DNA from: Plantactinospora sp040120695
GTDB lineage: Bacteria > Actinomycetota > Actinomycetes > Mycobacteriales > Micromonosporaceae
Length of the DNA: 64,000 nucleotides
NCBI RefSeq assembly: GCF_040120695.1
Contig: NZ_JBEEAC010000003.1
Location: forward strand, 186,001-250,000
Direction: 5' to 3'
Shown here: positions 16,377 through 25,708 of the stretch, piece after piece
Position numbering within the stretch: the first letter of the stretch is position 1
How the letters are laid out: each line of letters opens with the position of its first letter
Notes under the pieces: generated by a model
Database searches by the model: none
Told to the model about the DNA's origin: nothing
What the model saw: the letters and a program-made list of their open reading frames with translations, nothing else
Position numbers and translations under genes: made by a program

Positions 16377-17909
16377 TCAGCGGGCCGCGATGGCGTGGAA
16401 CGCGCCGGCCCGGGTGCCGACGTAGATCCGCCCCCGCCAGACCGCCGGAGTCGACTCGATGCAGCCGCCGAGCTTGATCTTCCACAGTGGCTTCGGCGCG
16501 GCCCCGGTGTCTGCGACGTCGTACGCGTGCAGCGTGCCGTTGCAGTCCCCGATCACCAGTACGTCGTCGACCACCACCGGCGACTGCCAGGTCGGCCCGG
16601 GCAGCTCGAACCGCCACCGCACGGCCCCGGTCGCCCGGTCGACGCCGAGCACCTCGCCGCCCTGGGTGTCGAAGATCGCGATGTCCCGGTGCAGGGCCGG
16701 GCTGCCCCAGATGCCCGCCGGCTTGCGGGCGTGGTCGTCGACGTGCCACACGCTCGGGTTGTCCCGGCGCGTCGGGTCGAGTTTCATCATCTGCCCGACC
16801 TGCCTCGACCGGGCGGTGCCCCGCTCGTACTCCGAGCCGACGTAGAGCGCGCCGGTCTCGTCGATCGCGATCGAGGCGTCGGTGTCGTCACCGGTCCAGA
16901 ACCGGAACACCCGCTTCGGCTTGCGGCCCTGTTTCAGCCCGCTGATGTCCCAGCCCTGCACCAGCCCGCCGGAGTTGGCGAAGTAGACCACGTTGCCGGA
17001 GATCGCCACCGAGTTCTCGATCGAGACCATCCGGTCGTCCACGTCGCGGAGGAGCTGGGCATCCCAGCCGGGGGCGTTGAACACCAGCTTCGGCTTGACC
17101 GTGACCCTGCCGTCGGCGTCGTACCCGCGGTTCAGCTTGACGATGTGGAACTGGCTGTTCTCGCCGCCGAGGAAGAGGTAGTCGTCGAGGATCAGGCCGG
17201 CGCCGTCGAAGTCGTCGTTCCACATCGTCGGCGAGACCGCCCGGGCCGACAGCTTCCACAGCTCTCTCGGTCGGCCCCGGTCGATCGCGATCACCCGGTA
17301 GTAGTTGTCCCGCGATCCGGAGTAGACCAGCGGGAACCCGTCCGGGTCGACGGTGACCGAGCCCTTGATGATGTCACCGGTCGGGAAGTCCGGCAGGATC
17401 CGCTCGCCGGTCTCGCCGTCCAGAAAATGAATCTTGTGGTCGTACGCCCCGAAGACCACCCAGGTCCGCCCGTCCCGCTCGAAGACGGCGGGTTGGCCGG
17501 TCCAGCCCGTACCGCACCACACCCGGGTGCCCTTCTCGTCGGTCGACTTCCCGCACAGGCCACCGCTGCGGGGGAACTGCCAATGCCGGGCCGGAGTGGT
17601 TCGGGGCATCGGCCCGGTGCCGTAGTACGTCCGGGTCGGGTTGCCCCGGAAGGTGAGCAGGCCGTCCACCTTCTCGCCGTACGGCTTGCCGACGAGGGCC
17701 GGATCGGACCAGCCGGTGAAGGGGGTCGGTGCGGCACCGCCCCCGCCGGCCGGGGTCGGGCTGATGCTGCCCGACCAACTCGGCGCGGCGTCCGGTGCGT
17801 CGCCGGCCAGATCGCAGGAGGTGAGCCCGAGTACGGCCACCAGGCCGACCACGAGGAGCCGGGTAGGGGTCGGGGGCGGGGTGAATCCTGAACGCAGTGG
17901 TCCGGTCAC
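16377..17909 (-). CDS. PQQ-like beta-propeller lipoprotein
   Basis: 510 residues from a GTG start. A lipobox (VLGLTSC, Cys32) marks it as a membrane-anchored lipoprotein. The rest is built of PQQ/quinoprotein-like propeller blades (for example VYFANSGGLVQGWDISG, GALYVGSEYERG, VLVIGDCNGTLHAYDV). Such proteins are usually surface scaffolds or binding proteins; nothing in the sequence proves cofactor binding. The start has only a weak ribosome site; it is the only start that keeps the lipobox at a usual position. The next gene upstream (protein mannosyltransferase) is separated by a hairpin, so it probably has its own promoter. Confidence 0.85.
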   Translation of the reverse strand: MTGPLRSGFTPPPTPTRLLVVGLVAVLGLTSCDLAGDAPDAAPSWSGSISPTPAGGGGAAPTPFTGWSDPALVGKPYGEKVDGLLTFRGNPTRTYYGTGPMPRTTPARHWQFPRSGGLCGKSTDEKGTRVWCGTGWTGQPAVFERDGRTWVVFGAYDHKIHFLDGETGERILPDFPTGDIIKGSVTVDPDGFPLVYSGSRDNYYRVIAIDRGRPRELWKLSARAVSPTMWNDDFDGAGLILDDYLFLGGENSQFHIVKLNRGYDADGRVTVKPKLVFNAPGWDAQLLRDVDDRMVSIENSVAISGNVVYFANSGGLVQGWDISGLKQGRKPKRVFRFWTGDDTDASIAIDETGALYVGSEYERGTARSRQVGQMMKLDPTRRDNPSVWHVDDHARKPAGIWGSPALHRDIAIFDTQGGEVLGVDRATGAVRWRFELPGPTWQSPVVVDDVLVIGDCNGTLHAYDVADTGAAPKPLWKIKLGGCIESTPAVWRGRIYVGTRAGAFHAIAAR

Positions 17910-18258
17910 CGCAACAGTGTGCCTACCGACGGCAGGTACCGACAGGGCCCTTTTCGGTCACTCGAATGTCGGGTCCTTCCGTCGGGTCGGCCCGATGATC
18001 AGCGGAGCCGGCATCCCGTGCACGGGGAGTGGTCCGGCCACGTGATCGGGCGGCTGATGCCCGTCCGGGCCCTCTGCCCCATACGCCCGTCTTGCTCGGC
18101 GGTGCGTCGGTCGGAAATCTGACCCGACACCACCCGTTGTGCCGCTGATCCAGGGTGGTTAAGCTCCTTGGTGCGCGCCCCAATCGCCCGCTTCCCCCGT
18201 GGCAGGCGATCGGGGCGCGCACCTTTGTCTGGGCCCCGATCGCCCCTCACCAGCCGAT
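17910..18258. other. Intergenic region before the propeller lipoprotein
   Basis: About 350 bp with no gene. It should hold the minus-strand promoter of the lipoprotein and the terminator of the mannosyltransferase. Near 18236 there is a third partial copy of the GATCGCCCC motif that forms the adjacent hairpin. Confidence 0.5.
18170..18223 (-). terminator. 19-bp hairpin after the mannosyltransferase
   Basis: Arms 18170-18188 and 18205-18223 pair over 19 positions with one mismatch around a 16-nt loop. It lies 36 bp beyond the stop of the mannosyltransferase gene. Confidence 0.7.
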
Positions 18259-20031
18259 TCAGATCCAGCGGTTGCCGAGCCACATCCGGCTCGACCACTC
18301 CGCGTACGGCAGGATCTGCGCCACGAAGATCGGGTAGAAGTAGGCGAAGCAGATCGCCACCAGTAGCACGTACGTGCCGGCGACGATGGCGCCGATCATG
18401 CGGCGGTCACTGGTCTGGCCACCCTGGGTGTCCTTGGCCCGCTCGGCATCCCGGGTGCCCTTGGCCTGCTCGGCGCCGTGGGTGCCCGAGGCCTCCTCGG
18501 TGCCCGGTCCGGCCGGCGGGTCACCTCCGGCCGGGGCACCCGCCGTCGCCGGTGCCCGGGCCGGGCCGGTGATCGCGCCCAGCACGTAGGTCACGGCCAG
18601 GATCATGAACGGCACCACCGGCGCGACGTAGAAGAAGAACATCGTCCGGCCGTCCATCGCGAACCAGAACCAGGGCAGCAGGCCGGCCGCCACCGGCAGC
18701 AGGATCGCCGGGGCCCGCCAGTCCCGCCGGGCCAGGCCCAGCCAGGCGAGCGCGGCCAGCGCCGGCAGGAACGACCACCACAGGAGCGGGGTGCCGAGCA
18801 GCAGGATCTCCGAGGCACAGCTCGGGGCGCCGCAGGCGCCCTGGTCGGACCAGTGGAAGGCGACCGGCCGGCCGAGCAGCAGCCACTGCCAGGGCCAGGA
18901 CTGGTAGACGTGGCTTTCGCTGAGGCCGGAGTGGAACCTGAGCGCCTCTTCGTGGTAGTGCCAGAGGTTGAGCAGGCTGCCGATGACCGGCGGACTGGAC
19001 TGGCCGGTGTCGGCCCGCCAGTTCCGGAAGTAGCCGTTGTCGCTGGCGAACCAGCCGGACCAGGTGGCGAGGTAGACCAGGACGAGCAGCACTCCGGCGC
19101 CGACGATCCAGAGTCCCTCGTCGAGGAAGGTGTCCCGCCACGGCCGGCGTACCCCGGCGGAGCGTCGGGTGCCGACCTCCCAGAGGACGACGAGCAGCGC
19201 GAACACCGGTACGAAGTACAGCGCGCTCCACTTCACCCCGAACGCACAACCGAGCATCACGGCGGCGAGCAGCCGCCACCACGGCACCCCGTCGGACCAC
19301 CGCAACGGCGGCCGGTTGCGCCGGCCCGGCTGGCTCGGGTCGAGGCCGGACTCGATCGCCCGCAGCCACCGCTTCCGTCGGACGTCCCGGTCCACCACCA
19401 GGGCGCCGAACGCGGCCAGCACGAAGAACATCAGGAAGATGTCGAGCAGCGCGGTGCGGGAGAGCACCAGGTGGAAGCCGTCCAGCGCCATCAGCAGCCC
19501 GGCGGTACAGCCGAGCACCGTGGAGTGGAACATCCGGCGGGCGATCCGGACCAGTATCAGGACCGAGAGGGTGCCGATGGCGGCGGCGGAGAACCGCCAG
19601 CCCAGCTCGTTGTAGCCCCAGATCTGCTCGCCGATCGCGATCATCCACTTGCCGAGCGGCGGATGCACCACGTACGCGGCGGTGTTGTTCTTCTCGTCCC
19701 ACTCGATGCCGCGCAACAGCAGGTTGTGCGCGTCGGTGGCGTAGTAGACCTCGTCGAAGATCTTGCCCTTGGGATTGCTCAGCCCGACGAAGCGGAGAAT
19801 GCCGGCGATCAGCACCACCACGGCGGTGGCCAGCCAGGACCACGGTTCGAGCCGGGCGTCGAAGGGTGCCAGCCGGCGTCTGATGATCCCTGGTACGCCC
19901 CCGGCGGGGCGTTCGGGGGGGTCGGTCGTGGCTGTTCCGCCCGGGGTGGCCGAGGTCACCTCGACCACCGGAGCTGCCGGCGGCCCGGCGGTGCCCGGGC
20001 CCTCGGTCTGCGCTGTCGACGCCAGAGTCAC
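18259..20031 (-). CDS. pmt: Dolichyl-phosphate-mannose-type protein O-mannosyltransferase
   Basis: 590 residues with about ten hydrophobic spans. The first extracellular loop holds the acidic pair of the GT39 family (NPKGKIFDEVYYATDAH, about residues 72-88), and HPPLGKWMIAIGEQ, LGCAFGVKWSALYFV and the C-terminal PYAEWSSRMWLGNRWI fit actinobacterial Pmt proteins such as mycobacterial Rv1002c. It moves mannose from polyprenyl-phosphate mannose to Ser/Thr of proteins being exported through Sec. A low-complexity insert (GTEEASGTHGAEQAKG) sits before the last two spans. The GTG at 20031 is inferred: it is the last start that does not run into divergent rsmI. Divergence from rsmI is a conserved arrangement in actinobacteria. 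Confidence 0.93.
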   Translation of the reverse strand: MTLASTAQTEGPGTAGPPAAPVVEVTSATPGGTATTDPPERPAGGVPGIIRRRLAPFDARLEPWSWLATAVVVLIAGILRFVGLSNPKGKIFDEVYYATDAHNLLLRGIEWDEKNNTAAYVVHPPLGKWMIAIGEQIWGYNELGWRFSAAAIGTLSVLILVRIARRMFHSTVLGCTAGLLMALDGFHLVLSRTALLDIFLMFFVLAAFGALVVDRDVRRKRWLRAIESGLDPSQPGRRNRPPLRWSDGVPWWRLLAAVMLGCAFGVKWSALYFVPVFALLVVLWEVGTRRSAGVRRPWRDTFLDEGLWIVGAGVLLVLVYLATWSGWFASDNGYFRNWRADTGQSSPPVIGSLLNLWHYHEEALRFHSGLSESHVYQSWPWQWLLLGRPVAFHWSDQGACGAPSCASEILLLGTPLLWWSFLPALAALAWLGLARRDWRAPAILLPVAAGLLPWFWFAMDGRTMFFFYVAPVVPFMILAVTYVLGAITGPARAPATAGAPAGGDPPAGPGTEEASGTHGAEQAKGTRDAERAKDTQGGQTSDRRMIGAIVAGTYVLLVAICFAYFYPIFVAQILPYAEWSSRMWLGNRWI

Positions 20032-20115
20032 CCCGTGATCGTAGGCTGCCAAGGTGTGAAACGGGGCACGACGCTCGCTATGTGCGATGACAGGTATCGA
20101 TGAAGGAGTCTGTTC

Positions 20116-20976
20116 GTGGAAAAATCGCCCGGTAACGGACGGCTGATCCTGCTCGGGGCGCCGCTCGGAAACCCCGGCGACGCCTCCACGCGGCTGCGGG
20201 ACGCCCTCGGGCAGGCCGACGTCGTCGCCGCCGAGGACACCCGCCGGCTCAGCCGGCTGGCCCGCGACCTGGACGTCACCATCACCGGCAGGATCGTGTC
20301 GTACTTCGAGGGCAACGAGGAGCGCCGCACTCCCGACCTGGTCGACGCGATCCTCGACGGCGCGCTGGTGGCGCTGGTGACCGACGCCGGGATGCCGAGC
20401 GTCTCCGATCCCGGGTACCGGCTGGTCCGAGCCGCGCTCGACGCGGGCGCGCCGGTCACCGTGGCACCCGGCCCGAGCGCCGTCACCACCGCACTCGCCC
20501 TCTCCGGTCTGCCCACCGACCGGTTCTGCTTCGAGGGCTTCCTGCCCCGCACCGGCGGCCCGCGCCGGGCCCGGCTGCGGGCGCTCGCCGCCGAGGAGCG
20601 CACCCTGGTCTTCTTCGAGGCGCCGCACCGGGTGGCCGGGATGCTCGCCGACCTGGCCGCCACGTTCGGTCCGGAGCGGCCGGCGGCGCTCTGCCGCGAG
20701 CTGACGAAGACCTACGAGGAGGTGCTGCGCCGCCCGCTCGGCGAGTTGGCGACCTGGGCCGCCACCGGCGAGCCGCGCGGCGAGATCACCCTGGTGGTGG
20801 CGGGCGCCCCGGCGGTCGCCGCGCCGGCTCCGGCCGTCGCCGACCTGCGGGCCGCGGTCGCCGAACTGGAGGCCGAGGGTACGTCCCGACGCGACGCGAT
20901 CGCCGCCGTCGCCACCGGGTACGGCCTGCGCCGCCGGGACGTCTACAACGCCGTGCACCCGCCGACGGCGAACTGA
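20116..20976 (+). CDS. rsmI: 16S rRNA (cytidine(1402)-2'-O)-methyltransferase
   Basis: 286 residues, tetrapyrrole-methylase fold. LILLGAPLGNPGD at the N-terminus, AAEDTRRL, and LVTDAGMPSVSDPGYRLV with PGPSAVTTALALSG are the SAM-binding and substrate signatures of RsmI, which 2'-O-methylates C1402 in the ribosomal P site. The C-terminal helical domain (SRRDAIAAVATGYGLRRRDVYNAV) is the usual end. The GTG start has AAGGAG 8 nt upstream. It is divergent from pmt with an 84-bp gap. It is one residue block longer than E. coli RsmI because of an Ala/Pro linker near 236-245. Confidence 0.95.
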   Translation: MEKSPGNGRLILLGAPLGNPGDASTRLRDALGQADVVAAEDTRRLSRLARDLDVTITGRIVSYFEGNEERRTPDLVDAILDGALVALVTDAGMPSVSDPGYRLVRAALDAGAPVTVAPGPSAVTTALALSGLPTDRFCFEGFLPRTGGPRRARLRALAAEERTLVFFEAPHRVAGMLADLAATFGPERPAALCRELTKTYEEVLRRPLGELATWAATGEPRGEITLVVAGAPAVAAPAPAVADLRAAVAELEAEGTSRRDAIAAVATGYGLRRRDVYNAVHPPTAN

Positions 20977-21004
20977 CCGGGCCGGCCGAGCCGCACCCGG
21001 GGGG

Positions 21005-22189
21005 TCAGTAGGCGGCGGCCAGGAACCCGGCGGTGAGCAGCAGCGGGCCGCCGATGCTCACCAGGGCGGCGGCGTGCCGGTTACGCCGCCCGGCCAGCCG
21101 CAGCGCACCGGTGATCCAACCGGCTCCCACGCAGCAGAGCAGTACCATCCCGAAGCCGAGTACCCAGCGCAGGTGCAGCAGGCCGGTACCCGCGCCGACG
21201 TACGCCTGCCTGCTCTCCGCCCCGGTCATCCGGGCCGTCACCCGGCTGCCGAACTCCCGGTGTGCCCCGTCGACGTCGGCCAGCCGGACGTCGTACACCC
21301 GCAACCGGCCGCTGTCGGCGCTGAACGTGCCCCGGCAGTGTTGCCCGAGCCCTCGCCCCGTGCAGGTCTCCACCGTCGCGGTACCCACCTCGCCGTGCCC
21401 GGCGGCGAGCCAGAACGGCTCGGCGCTGACCCAGGCGAAGAAGCTGGCGACCAGGGAGCAGAGGATCACTCCGGCGAGCCCGAGCGCCGGGTTCCGCTGC
21501 GGCTTCGGCGGTCGGGGTGCCCGCTGCCCGGTCGCGGCCGGGTCCTTCGGCCGGCCGTACCAGGTCCGGGGGGTCGGCTGGACGGGTGTGCCGTCCCAGT
21601 GGACCTCCTCGATCGGCAGCCAGAAGTCGTCCTCGTCGGCCGCGTCCGGCTCCGAGCCGGCCGGTCCGGTCGGCAACTGGCCGGTCGAAGTGTTCCAGGC
21701 CGGTCCGGTGGCCCGGGGTGCCCGCTGGGGCAGCATCGCGAGCGGGGCGCCGGTGGTCGGTTCGATGCCGGACGGTCCGGCGAGGGTGCCGGGGGCGCCG
21801 AGCCAGGCGGAGCCGAGCGCGGGCGTGGCGCCCCGGAACGGTCCGGCCGGCGCGGGCTCGTACGCCGGGGCCGGGCGCTGCTGCGGCGCCGGTCCCGCCT
21901 CGGCGGCCGACTGCCCGACCGGTCCGGGTCCGGTTGCCGGCCGCTCCACCGCTGCCGCCTCGGTCTCCGGGCGTCCGACCGCTCCCGGATCGGCTTTCGG
22001 GCGCCCAACGGCCCCCGCCTCGGCTTCCGGGCGCCCAACAGTCCCCGGATCGGCGGGCGGCGGGTGCTCTACCACCTCGGCGGACGCCTCGGAGTCGACC
22101 GGCGCCGGTGGATCGGGCTCGCCTGCGGCAGGGCACGTTTCCGCTGCCTGCTGCCCACCCTCGTGGCCCGTCACCCGTCCATTGGACAA
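21005..22189 (-). CDS. Proline-rich membrane protein, function unknown
   Basis: 394 residues. The first 230 are Pro/Ala/Glu-rich and probably disordered, with about five imperfect repeats around GAVGRPEAEA (residues about 50-95) that also show as DNA repeats near 21940-22050. Three hydrophobic spans follow: about 245-265 (LAGVILCSLVASFFAWVSA), about 333-355 and about 370-390. Between them a short extracytoplasmic domain has two Cys (CTGRGLGQHC). The architecture, a long cytoplasmic tail plus a small membrane domain, is common in Micromonosporaceae but I know no function. It converges on rsmI. Confidence 0.75.
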   Translation of the reverse strand: MSNGRVTGHEGGQQAAETCPAAGEPDPPAPVDSEASAEVVEHPPPADPGTVGRPEAEAGAVGRPKADPGAVGRPETEAAAVERPATGPGPVGQSAAEAGPAPQQRPAPAYEPAPAGPFRGATPALGSAWLGAPGTLAGPSGIEPTTGAPLAMLPQRAPRATGPAWNTSTGQLPTGPAGSEPDAADEDDFWLPIEEVHWDGTPVQPTPRTWYGRPKDPAATGQRAPRPPKPQRNPALGLAGVILCSLVASFFAWVSAEPFWLAAGHGEVGTATVETCTGRGLGQHCRGTFSADSGRLRVYDVRLADVDGAHREFGSRVTARMTGAESRQAYVGAGTGLLHLRWVLGFGMVLLCCVGAGWITGALRLAGRRNRHAAALVSIGGPLLLTAGFLAAAY

Positions 22190-22290
22190 CGCTGATCCGG
22201 CTCGAACGGGCAGCGCGACACGCGTGTCGAAGGAGAAAAAAGTCGGATATCAGTCTGAATATTGGCAGGTTAGGCGATCTTTCAGCTCAC

Positions 22291-22296
22291 TAGGCT
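22291..22296 (+). promoter_or_regulatory. Leaderless -10 box TAGGCT of metG
   Basis: TAGGCT lies 8 nt before the ATG at 22305, and no ribosome binding site separates them. The preceding 60 bp are unusually AT-rich for this sequence. Confidence 0.6.
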
Positions 22297-22304
22297 AGGT
22301 GTCG

Positions 22305-24122
22305 ATGAGTCACGTTCTCGCGGCGGTCGCCTGGCCGTACGCCAACGGCCCACGACACATCGGTCACGTCTCCGGCTTCGGGGTCCCCTCCGACGTGTTC
22401 AGCCGATACATGCGGATGGCCGGCCACGACGTACTCATGGTCAGCGGCACAGACGAGCACGGCACGCCGATCCAGGTGCAGGCGGACCGGGAGGGCGTCA
22501 GCCCGCGCGAGCTGGCCGACCGCTACAACCGGGTGATCGTCGAGGACCTGCACGGGCTCGGCCTCTCCTACGACCTCTTCACCCGGACCACCACCCCCAA
22601 CCACCACGCGGTGGTGCAGGAGCTGTTCGAGACGCTGCACCGCAACGGATACATCGTGCCCAAGGTGACTATGGGGGCGATCTCGCCGTCCACCGGCCGT
22701 ACCCTGCCGGACCGCTACATCGAGGGCACCTGCCCGATCTGCGGCTACCCGCACGCCCGGGGCGACCAGTGCGACAACTGCGGTAACCAGCTCGACCCGG
22801 TCGACCTGGTCAACCCGCGCTCGAAGATCAACGGGGAGACGCCCCGGTTCGTCGAGACCGAGCACTTCTTCCTCGACCTGCCGGCCTTCGCCCGGGCGCT
22901 CACCACGTGGCTGGACTCCCGGGAGGGCTGGCGGCCGAACGTCCTGCGGTTCTCCCGGAACCTGCTGGACGACCTCCAGCCCCGGGCGATCAGCCGGGAC
23001 CTGGAGTGGGGCGTACCGATCCCGCTTGAGGGCTGGCGCGACCGCAGCGACAAGCGGATCTACGTCTGGTTCGACGCGGTGATCGGCTACCTGTCGGCGT
23101 CCATCGAGTGGGCCCGGCGCTCCGGCGACCCGCAGGCGTGGCGGCGCTGGTGGGCGGCGGACGCCCAGCGCGGCGGCGGCGTCGACGGGGACGCCCGCGG
23201 CTACTACTTCATGGGCAAGGACAACATCGTCTTCCACTCGGTGATCTGGCCGGCGCTGCTGCTCGGCTACGACGGCGAGGGTGACCGGGGCGGTGAGCCC
23301 GGCGATCTGGGCCGGCTCCAGCTGCCGACCGAGGTGGTCTCCAGCGAGTTCCTGACCATGGAGGGTCGGAAGTTCTCCTCGTCCCGCCAGGTCGTCATCT
23401 ACGTACGCGATTTCCTGGCCCGGTACGACGCCGACGCGCTGCGCTATTTCATCGCCGTCGCCGGGCCGGAGAGCCAGGACACCGACTTCACCTGGGCGGA
23501 GTTTCTGCGCCGCAACAACGACGAGCTGGTCGCCGGCTGGGGCAACCTGGTCAACCGGTCGATCTCGATGGCCGCGAAGAACTTCGGCGCGATCCCGCCG
23601 GTCGACCCGGCCGGGCTGACCGAGGCCGACCAGGCACTGCTCGGCACCGCACGGGCCGGGTTCGGCACCGTCGGCGGCCTGATCTCCAGGCACCGGCAGA
23701 AGCAGGCGATCGGCGAGGCGATGCGGGTCGTCGCGGAGGCGAACAGGTACCTCTCCGAGCAGGCGCCCTGGAAGTTGCGAAGCGAGGCTGACAAGCCCCG
23801 GATGGGGACGGTCCTGCATGTCGCGCTCCAGGCGGTCAGCGACGCCAACACGCTGCTCACGCCCTTCCTGCCGTACTCGGCCCAGCGGGTGCACGAGCTG
23901 CTCGGCGGCACCGGCGTGCACGCGCCGATGCCATCGATCGTGGAGGTGGACGACCTCGACGGCGGACCGTCGTACCCGGTGTTGACCGGGGACTACACGG
24001 TCGGGGCGAGGTGGGAGTCGGTACCGGTCGAGGCGGGGCGGCCACTCGCCGCGCCGAAGCCGGTCTTCCGCAAACTCGACCCGTCCATCGTGGACGAGGA
24101 GCTCGCCCGACTCGGCGACTGA
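22305..24122 (+). CDS. metG: Methionyl-tRNA synthetase
   Basis: 605 residues, class I synthetase. The HIGH motif is HIGH at 18-21 after AAVAWPYANGPR. Zinc-binding cysteines sit in CPICGYPHARGDQCDNC near residue 147, and the KMSKS loop is degenerate, KFSSS near 357. The anticodon-binding helical domain follows. It charges tRNA-Met and initiator tRNA. The ATG at 22305 is preferred to the GTG at 22299 because of its distance from the -10 box. The C-terminus lacks the EMAP-type tRNA-binding extension found in E. coli, as is usual here. Confidence 0.97.
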   Translation: MSHVLAAVAWPYANGPRHIGHVSGFGVPSDVFSRYMRMAGHDVLMVSGTDEHGTPIQVQADREGVSPRELADRYNRVIVEDLHGLGLSYDLFTRTTTPNHHAVVQELFETLHRNGYIVPKVTMGAISPSTGRTLPDRYIEGTCPICGYPHARGDQCDNCGNQLDPVDLVNPRSKINGETPRFVETEHFFLDLPAFARALTTWLDSREGWRPNVLRFSRNLLDDLQPRAISRDLEWGVPIPLEGWRDRSDKRIYVWFDAVIGYLSASIEWARRSGDPQAWRRWWAADAQRGGGVDGDARGYYFMGKDNIVFHSVIWPALLLGYDGEGDRGGEPGDLGRLQLPTEVVSSEFLTMEGRKFSSSRQVVIYVRDFLARYDADALRYFIAVAGPESQDTDFTWAEFLRRNNDELVAGWGNLVNRSISMAAKNFGAIPPVDPAGLTEADQALLGTARAGFGTVGGLISRHRQKQAIGEAMRVVAEANRYLSEQAPWKLRSEADKPRMGTVLHVALQAVSDANTLLTPFLPYSAQRVHELLGGTGVHAPMPSIVEVDDLDGGPSYPVLTGDYTVGARWESVPVEAGRPLAAPKPVFRKLDPSIVDEELARLGD

Positions 24123-24136
24123 CCCGAGCCGCCCGC

Positions 24137-24142
24137 TATGAT
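24137..24142 (+). promoter_or_regulatory. Leaderless -10 box TATGAT
   Basis: TATGAT ends 7 nt before the GTG at 24150. The ATG inside the box (24138) gives a longer reading frame but is unlikely to be the start. Confidence 0.6.
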
Positions 24143-24149
24143 TCGGCTC

Positions 24150-25010
24150 GTGACGGCACCCAACGACGGAAGCAGGCCGCAGATCCGGCAGGACGTGCCC
24201 ACCCCGGCCCGAATGTACGACTACTGCCTCGGCGGCAAGGACAACTTCCCGGTCGACCGGGCGGCGGTGCTTGCCGTACACAAGCAGTTTCCGGAAGGGG
24301 TGACCGAGGCCCGGAACAACCGGCTCTTCCTCTACCGGCTGGTCCGCTTCCTGGCCCGGGACGCCGGCATCCGGCAGTTCCTGGACATGGGCAGCGGGTT
24401 GCCGACCCAGGCGAACGTGCACCAGGTGGCCCAGCGGTTCCAGCCGGACGCGCGCGTGGTCTACGTCGACAACGACCCGATCGTGCTGTCGCACGGCCGG
24501 GCGCTGCTCGCCGACGACCGGACCACCACCGTGATCGCCGCGGACATGACCGAACCGGAGCGGATCCTCGACGACCCGGAGACGCGGAAGCTTATCGACT
24601 TCTCCGAACCGGCCGCCGCGCTGTTCCTCTCGATCGGCCACTCGATCGTCGACGACGAGAAGCTGCGGGGCATGTTCGAGACGGTCTGGGCGGCGCTGGT
24701 CCCCGGCAGCTACCTCGCGTTCTCCCAGGTGTGCGGGGTCGACCGGGCGACGGTCGAAGAGGGTAACGAGATGACCAGGCGGCTCGGCCTGTCCTGGCGC
24801 AACCGCACGGTGGCCGATGTCACCGAGCTGCTGCGCGGGCTGGAGCCGGCGGAGACGATCGAGCCGGGTCTGGTCAAGGTCGTCGACTGGCGTCCCGACC
24901 CCGACCAGCCCACGTTGGCACATGTCGACGAGCCGCTGCGGCCGTACCTGGAGTCGCCGCCGCGCAACCAGCGGTCGATGGAGTGCGGCGTGGTGTTCCG
25001 CAAGCCCTGA
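24150..25010 (+). CDS. SAM-dependent methyltransferase, DUF574/Methyltransf_19 family
   Basis: 286 residues. The start TPARMYDYCLGGKDNFPVD, the SAM-site block FLDMGSGLPTQANVHQVAQ and VVYVDNDPIVLSHGRALL are hallmarks of this large actinomycete-specific family (SCO-type S-adenosylmethionine methyltransferases). Substrates of these proteins are mostly unknown. I start it at GTG 24150, not ATG 24138, since the latter lies in the -10 box. It sits 27 bp after metG with its own promoter. The 3' end carries a short direct repeat that reaches past the stop. Confidence 0.88.
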   Translation: MTAPNDGSRPQIRQDVPTPARMYDYCLGGKDNFPVDRAAVLAVHKQFPEGVTEARNNRLFLYRLVRFLARDAGIRQFLDMGSGLPTQANVHQVAQRFQPDARVVYVDNDPIVLSHGRALLADDRTTTVIAADMTEPERILDDPETRKLIDFSEPAAALFLSIGHSIVDDEKLRGMFETVWAALVPGSYLAFSQVCGVDRATVEEGNEMTRRLGLSWRNRTVADVTELLRGLEPAETIEPGLVKVVDWRPDPDQPTLAHVDEPLRPYLESPPRNQRSMECGVVFRKP

Positions 25011-25031
25011 ACTGTTCCGCGAGCCCTGAAA
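24993..25031 (+). repeat. 19-bp tandem duplication at a gene end
   Basis: TGTTCCGCAAGCCCTGAAC is repeated almost exactly after one base. The first copy contains the methyltransferase stop codon, the second lies beyond it; a recent slippage duplication is the simplest reading. Confidence 0.8.
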
Positions 25032-25105
25032 CAACCGACCGGGTGTCTGGCATAGCCAAGGTGTGAAAGCACTACGACCCGGGAGGGGCACCTTGGCGAA
25101 GACGC

Positions 25106-25708
25106 ATGTCCGAAGGCCGGCCGGACGGAGCACCGGTGCGGACTGACATCGAACTGCTGGTGGCCTCGGACCACGACGCACACGCCTTCCGCGAGCTGTA
25201 CGACAGGTACGCGAACGTGATCCACGGGTTCTTCCGGCGGCGCACCGGTGAGCACGAAGCGGCGTTGGACCTGACCGCCGAGACCTTCGCCCAGGCGTGG
25301 CAGTCCCGGCACCGCTTCGTCGACGAACGCGGCGGATCGCTGGGACCGTGGCTCTTCGGCATCGCCCGCAACCTGCTGCTGCGGGCGGTACGGGACCGGC
25401 GGGTACTCGCCGAGGCCACCGCCCGGCTCGGGATGCGGGCCGAGCGGGCCGCCGTCATCCCCGACGAGAGTTGGCTCGACGGCCTGGACGCGGACCTGGA
25501 GACCGCGCTCGCGTCCCTGCCAGCGGCGCAGCGCAGCGCGGTGGAGCTGCGGGTGCTGCACGACCGCAGCTACGAGGAGATCGGCGACGCGCTCGACTGC
25601 TCACCCGGCGCGGCCCGGATCCGGGTCTCCCGTGGACTCACGGCGCTGCGCGGACGACTCCGACCGACCGGCCCGACCCGGGCAACCCAGACGAGGAGGG
25701 CATCCTGA
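25106..25708 (+). CDS. ECF-type RNA polymerase sigma factor
   Basis: 200 residues. Region 2 covers about residues 25-85 (FRELYDRYANVIHGFFRRR, then TAETFAQAWQ) and region 4 about 130-185 (LPAAQRSAVELRVLHDRSYE, SPGAARIRVSRGL). Group IV sigma factors redirect RNA polymerase to stress or envelope promoters. The ATG at 25106 has no close ribosome site; a GTG at 25136 with ACGGAG 5 nt upstream would give 190 aa and may be the true start. The stop codon overlaps the next start (TGATG), so the two genes are translationally coupled. Confidence 0.88.
   Translation: MSEGRPDGAPVRTDIELLVASDHDAHAFRELYDRYANVIHGFFRRRTGEHEAALDLTAETFAQAWQSRHRFVDERGGSLGPWLFGIARNLLLRAVRDRRVLAEATARLGMRAERAAVIPDESWLDGLDADLETALASLPAAQRSAVELRVLHDRSYEEIGDALDCSPGAARIRVSRGLTALRGRLRPTGPTRATQTRRAS

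Noticed and set aside
18170..18223. tRNA or structured RNA gene
   Set aside because: A simple hairpin with no T arm or anticodon arm, placed just after a stop codon; a terminator fits better.
22290..25181. Minus-strand open frame of about 960 codons opposite metG and the methyltransferase
   Set aside because: Mirror of well-supported plus-strand genes with no domain; typical for extreme third-position GC.
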